Shown here: positions 18,101-26,214 of the stretch, piece after piece | Layout: each line of letters begins with the position of its first letter | Numbering within the stretch: position 1 is the first letter of the stretch | NCBI RefSeq assembly: GCF_947090775.1 | Contig: NZ_OX352321.1 | Coordinates: 992,001 to 1,056,000, forward strand | Direction of reading: 5' to 3' | Source of the DNA: Pseudarthrobacter sp. MM222 | GTDB lineage: Bacteria > Actinomycetota > Actinomycetes > Actinomycetales > Micrococcaceae | DNA length: 64,000 bases | Made by a program: the position numbers and the translations under genes | The notes under the pieces: generated by a model | Databases searched by the model: none | What the model saw: only the letters and a program-made list of their open reading frames with translations | Told to the model about the DNA's origin: nothing

Positions 18101-19798
18101 CAAATGGAAGTGCATCGTAGACGAGAATCCACACTTGCGTTACCCGGCGTAGCCGACCTGCTGGTAGATGGGGCCGCGGCAGTGTGCTCCTCGAAGGAGT
18201 ATTTTGGGTCCATTGATTATCCAGTACTGATGGGACTTCAGCCCGACTTATACAGATGTTTTATGCACCGCACCTGGAAATCGAGCAAGAGCTCAGGAGT
18301 GGTTGGGCTAGTTCATCCGGAATCTCACTTCACGGAGAAGAAAGCTGCTTGCTTAAGATCCGAGACTTACAGAAGACTTCGTCGACATTGGCAGTTCATC
18401 AACGAGCTATCGCTCTTTGAGATCCATCATCTGGTTAGTTACGGCGTTCACATATATGGCAAACGGCATGAAACCCCAGCGTTTCAAATGGCGTCATCCC
18501 TCTACCATCCGGATACTGTAGAGCGTTCACTGGTTCACAAGGGCTTCGGCGCAGTGCCTGGGCTCAAGGATCCTAACGGGAACTGGGACCTGCGGCCACA
18601 CAAAGAGCGGATCATCCATGTTGATGGCGAGGTGCTGAAAATATGGGCCGACATGCTGGATGAACCCGGAACGCCAGCGCTGCAGGCCCGCATGCTCTAC
18701 CCGGTTAACGTTGATAGCGCCCGCGTTTTGGAGAAGCTTTCTCGTGCACCAAGAGTCCGCCAACTTGGACTGGAGTACGCCTCGGGATGGCACGAAACCG
18801 CTGACCGTAAGAAGGGTTTTTTTGATGTCGGCTCCGCCGTCCCGAAGAGCTGGAACGACGTGATTCTGCAAGGACCCCATTTTACCGTCGCAACGCCATT
18901 TGCTAAAGAACCAAACCCCACGATGAAGAACAATCTTGACTGGTCTGAAATTGACCTGGAGTCACTCCCGGAGCGATATATTCCTCGCACAAGCTACCAG
19001 CGGGCCGTAGAGAAATCGGTCTATGATTCGGGAGATTCTACATGGACTCGGGCGGACGGCGCCCGAGTGGCATCGCGGTCGTGTGTGCGAGTGGCATGGC
19101 GTCGAATGGCAGCCGTTACCGGCTCGAGAACGCTGCATTCAGCGCTGACGCTCCCGCATGCAATGCACGTCGATAACGTACACACTGGCGGACTGGCAGA
19201 TGTCGAAAGAATTTCTGAGGTGGTTCTCCTTTCGGGATTCATGGCCTCTTTGGTTGCCGACTTCGCTGTAAAGGTTGCCGGCGCCTCCAAAATTAACCCT
19301 GATCTGATTGACAAGCTGCCATTTATTCAGGGGCACGCGCTGAGTCATCTAGTCTCCGACCGCGTATTGCGCCTGACGTGTTTAACACGTGATTTTGCTG
19401 AAATCTGGCAGACCCTTACGGGGAAGCCATGGTCCAGAGATATTGCGTTCCGGCGGGCGCAAGAACGACGCCAAGCTCTTGTGGACATCGATGCCTTGAC
19501 GAGTCTGATGTTAGGCGTCACGGCGGATGAATTGTGCACGATTTACCGTACGCAGTTTCCCGTCTTGCAAGGATATGAGCGAAGCGACCTATACGATCCC
19601 CATGGTCGCAAGGTGCCGAACGATATCAACAGGCTGTTCCGCCTGCAGGACGGCAAGTTGAGCTCGGAGGAGCGCACGGCAACTAACTCAGCAGGGAATA
19701 CGTACGTATACGAGCTCCCGTTTGTGGGTTTTGACCGTGAGGCCGATATGCGGCAAGCACATGCCCACTTCACGAAGCTAATGGAAGAGATGAACTAA
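15149..19798 (+). CDS. drmMI: DrmMI/PglX-like adenine-specific DNA methyltransferase
   Basis: 1,549 residues. Motif I (CEPALGSGAFAIEAV) lies near 568-583 and the N6-adenine motif IV NPPW near 956-959, with a roughly 370-residue insert between them. This is the Eco57I/PglX type. The first 560 residues include a helical LRYLYRILFLLYAEA segment typical of the family. The C-terminal 500 residues should recognise the target site; sample lines there (18,181 and 18,361) are about 45-48% GC by hand count, against about 57-65% in neighbouring genes, consistent with a swapped recognition domain. It is tightly packed: 2 bp after the SNF2 gene, and its TAA overlaps the next ATG. In DISARM the methylase marks host DNA. 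BREX was excluded because no PglZ or BrxC is present. Confidence 0.85.
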   Translation: MPSFDSIVVGEDWISEHYFTTDSTKESFQSEVLKLRKQWDEQAKEGQESVLKRFLGERGTFQVELAELLEEPSKASFVYHKVREALGFKGTTAELTSDRAGTSVRVSNVWKSENGDVLFLESRPVESVENLLDSAKGSSRMLAPAFIDDKETELPAPKLVSELYRTDEPPQFIVVFGGRWLLLTERERWAEGRYLAADLLLACERNDTKRGGEIDRILAIFGRESLLPDASESIWWNQILESSVKHTIGVSKDLREGIRLSIEIIANDVLQRRQAVGLPLDEIDGQILARQSLRYLYRILFLLYAEASPEMGVLPVGVGEYNEGYGLDRLRGLALNVPESQRARSGTHIYQSLGTLFRLVDQGHQPSIDPGTELNPLADSSTPAEGDQGLHFDSLKADLFDPNAMADIDLVGLSNAALQKVLGHLLLSKEVKGKDRGFISYAELGVNQLGAVYEGLMSYTGFIAETDLHEVAKDGDSSKGSWVVPVERSESIERKHFVTTTNEVTGELEPVLHEKGTFVFRLAGRERQQSASYYTPEVLTRFVVSQALEELLGKKLDETPADEILKLTVCEPALGSGAFAIEAVRQLADAYLKLKQTELGRTIPAENYAVELQKVKAQIALHQVYGVDLNSTAVELAEVSLWLDTMVAGLQAPWFGLHLRRGNSLIGARRATYSRASVNDKSWLTSVPADAPLSGLAEAIASESDDPNVVGRIHHFLLPAAGWGAAAEAKEVKEIAGDAQKDLKAWRNRIKTKPSKTQVDRLANLGRRVETLWQFTLRRLEVAESEARRDINYFGKNSDTNTSELPVSRHEIEQKLSDPNGAYQRLRRVMDAWNALWFWPLTDRMTSGALPPTLEEWICGLEAILGTPAPESNAATKKKLWKNQTSILDAGAWDDLNTAEDLDLSFAKAGDITSVKEANLWLSVCEAVAADQGFHHWELDFASVFARGGFDLQVGNPPWVRPVFDEAPLLAEGDPWWQLTSKPSQMEVHRRRESTLALPGVADLLVDGAAAVCSSKEYFGSIDYPVLMGLQPDLYRCFMHRTWKSSKSSGVVGLVHPESHFTEKKAACLRSETYRRLRRHWQFINELSLFEIHHLVSYGVHIYGKRHETPAFQMASSLYHPDTVERSLVHKGFGAVPGLKDPNGNWDLRPHKERIIHVDGEVLKIWADMLDEPGTPALQARMLYPVNVDSARVLEKLSRAPRVRQLGLEYASGWHETADRKKGFFDVGSAVPKSWNDVILQGPHFTVATPFAKEPNPTMKNNLDWSEIDLESLPERYIPRTSYQRAVEKSVYDSGDSTWTRADGARVASRSCVRVAWRRMAAVTGSRTLHSALTLPHAMHVDNVHTGGLADVERISEVVLLSGFMASLVADFAVKVAGASKINPDLIDKLPFIQGHALSHLVSDRVLRLTCLTRDFAEIWQTLTGKPWSRDIAFRRAQERRQALVDIDALTSLMLGVTADELCTIYRTQFPVLQGYERSDLYDPHGRKVPNDINRLFRLQDGKLSSEERTATNSAGNTYVYELPFVGFDREADMRQAHAHFTKLMEEMN

Positions 19799-22700
19799 TG
19801 GCGGAACTGCTGCCCGCTTTCCAGGCTGATGACCTACGCCAAGGTCTTTCCGACTACCTCACCACCACGTTCGCCCTGACGGATAACGAGGCACGGGGCG
19901 CCATCCAGCAGTTCCTCTCTGACGCAGACAGCGGGTTGTTTAAGGGTCCGTACGTTCGGTTACGGCTTCCCTTCAAGCCCGCGGCGGACAGCTGGGAGGA
20001 ATCGCTGGACTGGCACTTGGAAGGGTTCGAGCCGTATGGGCACCAGGCCGCTGCTTTCCAGAGATTGTCGTCTAAACGGGCCTCGACGGACCCCGTTTCG
20101 ACAGCCTCAACCACCGGTGTGCCACTTGGCTCGACGGCCGAGGCTGACGTCGCAACTGGCGGCACCGAGGCCCGACGGCCGCTGCCGACCATGGTCACGA
20201 CCGGAACCGGCTCCGGAAAGACAGAGTCCTTCCTGATTCCCATCATTGACCACGTCCTCCGGGCGAAGGGCAACGGCGTGAAGGGCATGAAGGCCCTGAT
20301 CCTCTACCCGATGAACGCCCTGGCCAACGACCAAGCGAAGCGCCTGGCCGAGGTGCTCTCCAGCCACCCTGAACTCAGCGGGATCACCGCAGGTATCTAC
20401 ACCGGCCAGAACGACGAGCCGCGGACCAAAGTCTCGGCCGCCGGCCTGATCAACCAGCGCGACGTCTTCCGAAGTGAAGCACCAGACATCCTGCTGACCA
20501 ACTACAAGATGCTGGATATGCTCCTGCTCCGCCACCAGGATGCAAGCATCTGGGAGCAGTCGGCAACATCGCTGCAGTACGTGGTGCTCGATGAATTCCA
20601 CACCTACGACGGCGCCCAGGGCACGGACGTGGCAATGCTGCTCCGCCGGTTGGGCCTAACACTAAAGAGCTACTGGCCGGCGGATCTCGCTGATTCGCCT
20701 TCGGGTCTCACCGAACAGGACCGACAGCGCCCACTGGGCCGTGCCACGCCGGTGGCCACCTCAGCGACGCTTGGCGGCAAGGGCGATCCTGAAGCAATGC
20801 TGCGGTTCGCGCAGACAGTCTTTGGCGAACCCTTCCCGCAAGACAGCGTGATCACCGAAGCGCGGCTCAGCTCCGATGAATGGACCGGATTGGGGTCAGC
20901 CAACCATTCACCCAGGTCCATCAACGAAATCGCGAACCAGCTGCACGCACTGAACGACAAAGTCGAGGCCCTGCGGACAGCAGCAGACGGTGAGCCGAAC
21001 GCCGCCGTCGTGCGTGTCATTGGCGACGCACTGTTCGGGAACCGACCCGACGACCTGCTAGACGCCGTAAGGACGCAGCCCCTTACTGTGGCCGTCCTGC
21101 AGCACGCCACTGACGCCGTCTCGCTGCGCGAGCTAGCGGAGAACGTTTTCGGCGGCTTCAGCACCAGCGGTGGTCCGCGTGAGCAGGCCGCCCGCCTGGA
21201 GGAACAAATGGAGTTCCTTAGCCACTTCATCTCCTTCCTGAGTCAGATCCGTGCAGACTATGGCCGTCCGGCGCTGTCGGTGGAGGTCCACATGTGGATC
21301 CGGGAGCTCTCCCGGATCGACAAGGCGGTCGACGCCACCAGCAGCTTCCGATGGTCCGACGACGGCGTCCAGCAGGATGGCGAGCTGTATCAGCCGGCTG
21401 TCTACTGCCGGCACTGCGGACGCTCCGGCTGGGGTGTCATGCTGGGCCCCACCGGCAATGACCTGGACCTGGATGACACCAAGATCCGCGTCGGCAAGAT
21501 GACCGGCAGCGGGCGGTTTAGGGCTCTGCTTTACGCACCGGGCGAGGCGGACAAAGTTCTCTTCAAGGGAGCCGATGAGGCCAAGGTCGAAGGCCTCCGA
21601 TGGTTTGACTCGAAGAACCGGCAAATCCTGTCTGATGCCCCTAACGGAGAGGACATCGATCTGCTGGAGGGCCGCATCCTCCCGGTGCTGATGCTCACCG
21701 GGCTCGAGGCAGATGACGACTCCAAACGGGACACCTGCCCGGCCTGCCAAACCGTGGACGGCATACGTTTCCTAGGAAGCGCCATTGCCACCATGCTTTC
21801 CGTCACGATCTCCAATCTGTTCGGATCGCAGGGTCTCAATTCCAATGAGAAGAAGGCACTCGTCTTCACAGACAGTGTTCAAGACGCGGCGCACCGGGCC
21901 GGTTTTGTCCAGGCACGGTCCCACACCTTGTCTCTGCGCTCTGCACTCCGCAACGCTTTGGACGGGGAGACCACCCTGGACGACTTGGTCAATGCCGCAA
22001 TATCCAATGCAGAGACCCCTGTGGCGAAATACCAGTTGATCGCGCCGGACTACGTTGACCGGGAGCAGTTCCGCGCTTTCTGGAAGCCCGGCGCCAGTGC
22101 CACGGAGCGCCGCAAGGCCACCAGCAACGCTAAGTCCCGACTCCTTTTCGATGCATCGTTGGAATTCGGTCTGCAGTCCCGCGTCGGTAGGACCCTCGAA
22201 CTCACCGGCAGCGTCGTGGCGGAGACGGACGCTGGTTCGCAGGCGCGCATCGTCGCCCTCGCCCAAAAAGCTATCGACTCCGTGCAACAGCAGACGGCGT
22301 TTGACGGACACAGCCCGTCGTCCGAGGATTTAACCTTCTGGGTTCGTGGCGTACTCGAGCGCATGCGCATTCGCGGCGGCGTCCACCACAAGTGGCTAGA
22401 CCCGTACCTGAAGAAGGACGGCCACAGGTGGCAGGTCTGGGGCGGCCGCCGCAAGTCTGAAGGCATGCCCGCCTTCCCGCCGGGCCGCGCGGCCCCTGCA
22501 TTCCCCCGGATTGGTCCGCCAGTCAAGAACTCGGACAACCTGGATCCGGTCACATCCACCGCCTCCTGGTATGCCCGGTGGGCTTCCCGCTGCCTTTCGA
22601 CAGCCGCTGCGGACGGGGCGTTTTTGGCCAAGGCTCTCTTCAAAGAACTGCTGGATGCCGGCGTACTGGGTTCCACCAAGTCGGAGAGCGGGGCAGAGAT

Positions 22701-25700
22701 TTTCTGGATTTCCCCGGAACGCCTGGTCTTGAAGGCCCCTTCCAGCGAGGACCTGGCCGCCAAGCGGCATTTCCTCAGCTGCGATACCTGCAAGGTCCAA
22801 ACGCCCGGCACGGAAACAGTCATCAGCCAGCTGGACGGTGCACCGTGTATGTTCATCCGCTGCCCGGGTACTCTCCAGCGTGCTTCCGGCGAGGACAACT
22901 ACTACCGTTCGCTCTACCGCTCAAGCGACATGAAGCGCGTGGTGGCCCGCGAACACACCTCACTTCTGGACGACAAGACCCGGCTGGACTACGAATCCAA
23001 ATTCAAGTCGGCTACCGATGACCCGCAGGCCCCAAACGTTCTGGTGGCGACGCCCACCCTGGAAATGGGCATCGACATCGGCGACCTTTCCTGCGTGATG
23101 CTGGCCTCACTGCCGTCGTCCGTGGCGTCCTACCTGCAGCGTGTCGGGCGTGCGGGCCGCCTCACCGGCAACTCGCTGGTGCTGGCCTATGTCCGGGGCA
23201 GGGGAGAGCACCTGCCCAAGCTTCACGACCCGCTGTCCGTCATCAACGGCGAGGTGCGTCCGCCTGCCACATTCCTGGACGCCGAGGAAATCCTGCAGCG
23301 TCAGTACACCGCACACATCGTCGACCGTTTTGCCCGCGATGCCGGCCGCCCACACCCGCAGAAGGCGACGGCGGCGCTCGGCAGCGCCGATAAAGGCACC
23401 TTCCTGGGTGATCTCATTGATGAGGCGTCCGAATGTGCGGGGGAGTACCTGGCGGAGTTCTTGGCACAATACGGGGAGCTTCTGGCCGACTCGACCGTGG
23501 AGTCCCTGAAGACTTGGGCGACACCCCAGAGCGATGGGGAGTCCAGCCCCATGGCCCGCCATCTGGTCCGCGCCGCACGCCTGTGGGAACAGGACGTGGC
23601 CGAGCTCGAGGCCCGGCGCAAAGAGATCGACAGCCAGCTACCCGAGCTTGAAGAACGTGCCAAGTCAAATGCTGCAACGGCCGACGATTTGCAGGCGCCG
23701 AAGACTGCCTATGCCACGCTCAAGCTCATTTCGTTCCAACTGCACGAGCTTCGCGGTGACTACTGGATTTCGGTCTTGGAAGAGTACGGCGTGCTGCCCA
23801 ATTACACCCTGCTGGACGACTCCGTCAGCCTGGATGTGGGACTGACCTGGCGCGATGTGGATACGAACGAGTTCCGGACGGACAGCATCAGCTACCAGCG
23901 CGGCGCGTCGATTGCCCTGACGGAGCTGGCCCCCGGGGCGACCTTCTACGCCCAGGGTCTTCAGGTCAAGATCGACGCCGTGGACCTAGGTCCGCAACAA
24001 AGTCACATCCAGAAATGGCAAATGTGTCCATCCTGCGGCTGGGCTAACACCGAGGTAGACGCCAAGGGGCCGGTCACCGCCTGTGCCCGTTGCGGAACCG
24101 GCGCCATCGCGGACGTCAGCCAGACGTTCGACGTCGTCGTGATGAAGAAGGTCTCCGCCGAGGTCAGAAGGGACGAGGCCGGCATCGGCGACCGCAGCGA
24201 CAACCGCGTCAAGGAAAGCTTCAACGTGGTCGTGGCCGCGGACATTGACCCCGAGCATGTAACGAGCCAGTGGTTCCTGGACGGCATCGACTTCGGGGCA
24301 AAATACCTTCACCGCACGGAGCTTCGCTGGCTGAATCTCGGCCGGACGGCCTCCAATGCGGCCACCCGGGTTCTTGCCGGCGAAGACGTGAAGGCGCCGC
24401 TGTTCCGGGTGTGCTCGTACTGCGGTAAGCAGGACCAGTCCGCCAAGGCGAACAGCTTCGATGAGCACAGGTTCTGGTGTAAGTACCGCAAAGCGTCTGA
24501 GGAGAACGTCAAGGACGTGGCGCTCGCCCGTACGCTTACGACCCAGGGCGTCTCGCTGCGCCTGCCCACCGCGGCAGTTATGGGCGACGACTTCGCGGTG
24601 CCCAGCCTCACGGCAGGCCTACTGCTGGGCCTGCGTACCGTGCTCGGCGGCGCCCCTGACCATATCGACGTGGTCAAGATCAATGAACCGCTCGACGGCG
24701 GCGAGAGCGCTATTTCGCTTCTGCTCCATGACAAAGTGCCCGGTGGAACGGGTTACCTGGCTGAGTTCGCCGAACCGGAGAAGGTCTGGAAACTGCTTTA
24801 CGCTGCGTGGGATGTGGTGCGCAACTGCAGTTGCAAGAACGAAGAACGGCTTGCCTGCCACAACTGCCTCCTGCCATTCGCACCTCCTTGGCTGGTAGAC
24901 AAGGTCTCGCGGATCACGGCGCAACGGCTGCTGGCTGACATCCTCTTCAGCGGCAAGGTACCTGCGGAAGGTGAGCAGTCGCCGTCGTTCGCTGACTGGA
25001 AGACCACCACCGTCCCGCCGGCAGCCGGCCTGAACCCGGAGTCCCATCTGGAACTGAAATTCCGGAGGGCTCTCGTGGAGCGCCTTCAGACGCTGGGCGC
25101 CCATATCAAGGTGACACCGGCGCTGCGCGGGGACCGGCTGGAGTTCCGCCTCCCCGGCGGCAAACACAAGTGGTGGCTGGAACCCCAGGAAGACATCTTG
25201 GGAACCCGGCCGGACTTCGTCCTCATGGCCCAGGACCCCAACATTCCGAAGATCGCCATCTACACGGATGGTCACTATTTCCATGCGTCCAGCACCCACA
25301 ACCGCATTGGCGACGACGCCGGCAAGCGAGCCAAACTGCGCGAGGCCGGCATCATTCCGTGGGGTATCACATGGGAAGACGTGGACGCCTTCGGCAAGGG
25401 AGCCACATCGTTCCCGGCCTGGCATAAGCTAGACCGCGTTCAGAAGATCCAAGCCCAGTTCAGCCTCAAGCCCGGGCTGCTGGACCTCATTGGCGTAGAT
25501 GCCATGAGCCAGCTCTGGGCGTGGATCCAGGATCCCGCACAGCCGGATTGGGAGCGCTTCGCCGAGGTCGTTCCGCTCATGCTGATGGAGAAGCCCTTCA
25601 AGTCCACCGCCGACAGCGCTGCAGAGCGTGCCTTGGAGGCACTGGTCAGTCAGAACGCCACTCATGAGGCTGGTCAGGACAATTGTTGGCAGTACAGGTT

Positions 25701-26214
25701 CGGGGCCATGGTGATGTCGGCTGGTGCAAAGTCTCTGGACGCCAAAGGCTTTGTCGTCGGGCTATACCTCGACGACCGCGCGGAAGCCGTGGCGGATGAC
25801 GACCACCACCTCTACTGGCGCGAATGGCTCCGGCTGTCTAACCTCATGGCCTTCAAGAGGTATGGGCTGACGATCGGCTCCGTCGACATGCTGTCCGTCC
25901 CCGTTGACGTTGTGCTGCCGCCGGAAGAGTCGTCCGCGGCTGTCAGCCCGGAATGGCAGGAACTTCTGGACATGGCAACTGACGATGAGAGGCCGTTGCT
26001 GATTGAACTGGCCGCAATCGACGGTCTACCCGTTCCGGAGCTCGGATTCGAACTGCCGGATGGCAGCGTCATCTCGATAGCTTGGCCAGACCAGAAAATG
26101 GGGATCCTGCTGGACGGCGAGGACCTTCAGGGTCTAATCGACGCGGGATGGACCGCCGTAGGACCAGATGCCGCAGACGTGGCCAATTCGCTTAGCGTGA
26201 TGGAAGGTAAGTAA
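19798..26214 (+). CDS. Giant COG1205/DruE-like helicase with DUF1998 and C-terminal nuclease-like domain
   Basis: 2,138 residues. The helicase has Walker A TTGTGSGKT near 133-141, DEFH near 266 and a C-terminal lobe near 1080-1125 (TPTLEMGIDIGD, QRVGRAGR). Four Cys-rich sites follow the zinc-ribbon pattern: CRHCG, CPACQ, CPSCG/CARCG and CSYCG. DUF1998 lies about 1640-1705, with PGGTGYL and a CSCKN...CHNC cluster. The end (about 1775-1870) resembles a Vsr/PD-(D/E)XK nuclease, with RPDFVL, IYTDGHYFH and KLREAGI. In DISARM the helicase (DrmA) and DUF1998 (DrmB) are separate; here both are on one chain, as in Druantia DruE. Start and stop each overlap their neighbours by 1 nt (TAATG). Confidence 0.85.
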   Translation: MAELLPAFQADDLRQGLSDYLTTTFALTDNEARGAIQQFLSDADSGLFKGPYVRLRLPFKPAADSWEESLDWHLEGFEPYGHQAAAFQRLSSKRASTDPVSTASTTGVPLGSTAEADVATGGTEARRPLPTMVTTGTGSGKTESFLIPIIDHVLRAKGNGVKGMKALILYPMNALANDQAKRLAEVLSSHPELSGITAGIYTGQNDEPRTKVSAAGLINQRDVFRSEAPDILLTNYKMLDMLLLRHQDASIWEQSATSLQYVVLDEFHTYDGAQGTDVAMLLRRLGLTLKSYWPADLADSPSGLTEQDRQRPLGRATPVATSATLGGKGDPEAMLRFAQTVFGEPFPQDSVITEARLSSDEWTGLGSANHSPRSINEIANQLHALNDKVEALRTAADGEPNAAVVRVIGDALFGNRPDDLLDAVRTQPLTVAVLQHATDAVSLRELAENVFGGFSTSGGPREQAARLEEQMEFLSHFISFLSQIRADYGRPALSVEVHMWIRELSRIDKAVDATSSFRWSDDGVQQDGELYQPAVYCRHCGRSGWGVMLGPTGNDLDLDDTKIRVGKMTGSGRFRALLYAPGEADKVLFKGADEAKVEGLRWFDSKNRQILSDAPNGEDIDLLEGRILPVLMLTGLEADDDSKRDTCPACQTVDGIRFLGSAIATMLSVTISNLFGSQGLNSNEKKALVFTDSVQDAAHRAGFVQARSHTLSLRSALRNALDGETTLDDLVNAAISNAETPVAKYQLIAPDYVDREQFRAFWKPGASATERRKATSNAKSRLLFDASLEFGLQSRVGRTLELTGSVVAETDAGSQARIVALAQKAIDSVQQQTAFDGHSPSSEDLTFWVRGVLERMRIRGGVHHKWLDPYLKKDGHRWQVWGGRRKSEGMPAFPPGRAAPAFPRIGPPVKNSDNLDPVTSTASWYARWASRCLSTAAADGAFLAKALFKELLDAGVLGSTKSESGAEIFWISPERLVLKAPSSEDLAAKRHFLSCDTCKVQTPGTETVISQLDGAPCMFIRCPGTLQRASGEDNYYRSLYRSSDMKRVVAREHTSLLDDKTRLDYESKFKSATDDPQAPNVLVATPTLEMGIDIGDLSCVMLASLPSSVASYLQRVGRAGRLTGNSLVLAYVRGRGEHLPKLHDPLSVINGEVRPPATFLDAEEILQRQYTAHIVDRFARDAGRPHPQKATAALGSADKGTFLGDLIDEASECAGEYLAEFLAQYGELLADSTVESLKTWATPQSDGESSPMARHLVRAARLWEQDVAELEARRKEIDSQLPELEERAKSNAATADDLQAPKTAYATLKLISFQLHELRGDYWISVLEEYGVLPNYTLLDDSVSLDVGLTWRDVDTNEFRTDSISYQRGASIALTELAPGATFYAQGLQVKIDAVDLGPQQSHIQKWQMCPSCGWANTEVDAKGPVTACARCGTGAIADVSQTFDVVVMKKVSAEVRRDEAGIGDRSDNRVKESFNVVVAADIDPEHVTSQWFLDGIDFGAKYLHRTELRWLNLGRTASNAATRVLAGEDVKAPLFRVCSYCGKQDQSAKANSFDEHRFWCKYRKASEENVKDVALARTLTTQGVSLRLPTAAVMGDDFAVPSLTAGLLLGLRTVLGGAPDHIDVVKINEPLDGGESAISLLLHDKVPGGTGYLAEFAEPEKVWKLLYAAWDVVRNCSCKNEERLACHNCLLPFAPPWLVDKVSRITAQRLLADILFSGKVPAEGEQSPSFADWKTTTVPPAAGLNPESHLELKFRRALVERLQTLGAHIKVTPALRGDRLEFRLPGGKHKWWLEPQEDILGTRPDFVLMAQDPNIPKIAIYTDGHYFHASSTHNRIGDDAGKRAKLREAGIIPWGITWEDVDAFGKGATSFPAWHKLDRVQKIQAQFSLKPGLLDLIGVDAMSQLWAWIQDPAQPDWERFAEVVPLMLMEKPFKSTADSAAERALEALVSQNATHEAGQDNCWQYRFGAMVMSAGAKSLDAKGFVVGLYLDDRAEAVADDDHHLYWREWLRLSNLMAFKRYGLTIGSVDMLSVPVDVVLPPEESSAAVSPEWQELLDMATDDERPLLIELAAIDGLPVPELGFELPDGSVISIAWPDQKMGILLDGEDLQGLIDAGWTAVGPDAADVANSLSVMEGK

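Noticed and set aside
15149..19798. BREX system, because of the PglX-like methylase
   Set aside because: No PglZ, BrxC, BrxA/B or BrxL was found; the SNF2 helicase and DrmA/DrmB neighbours fit DISARM better.
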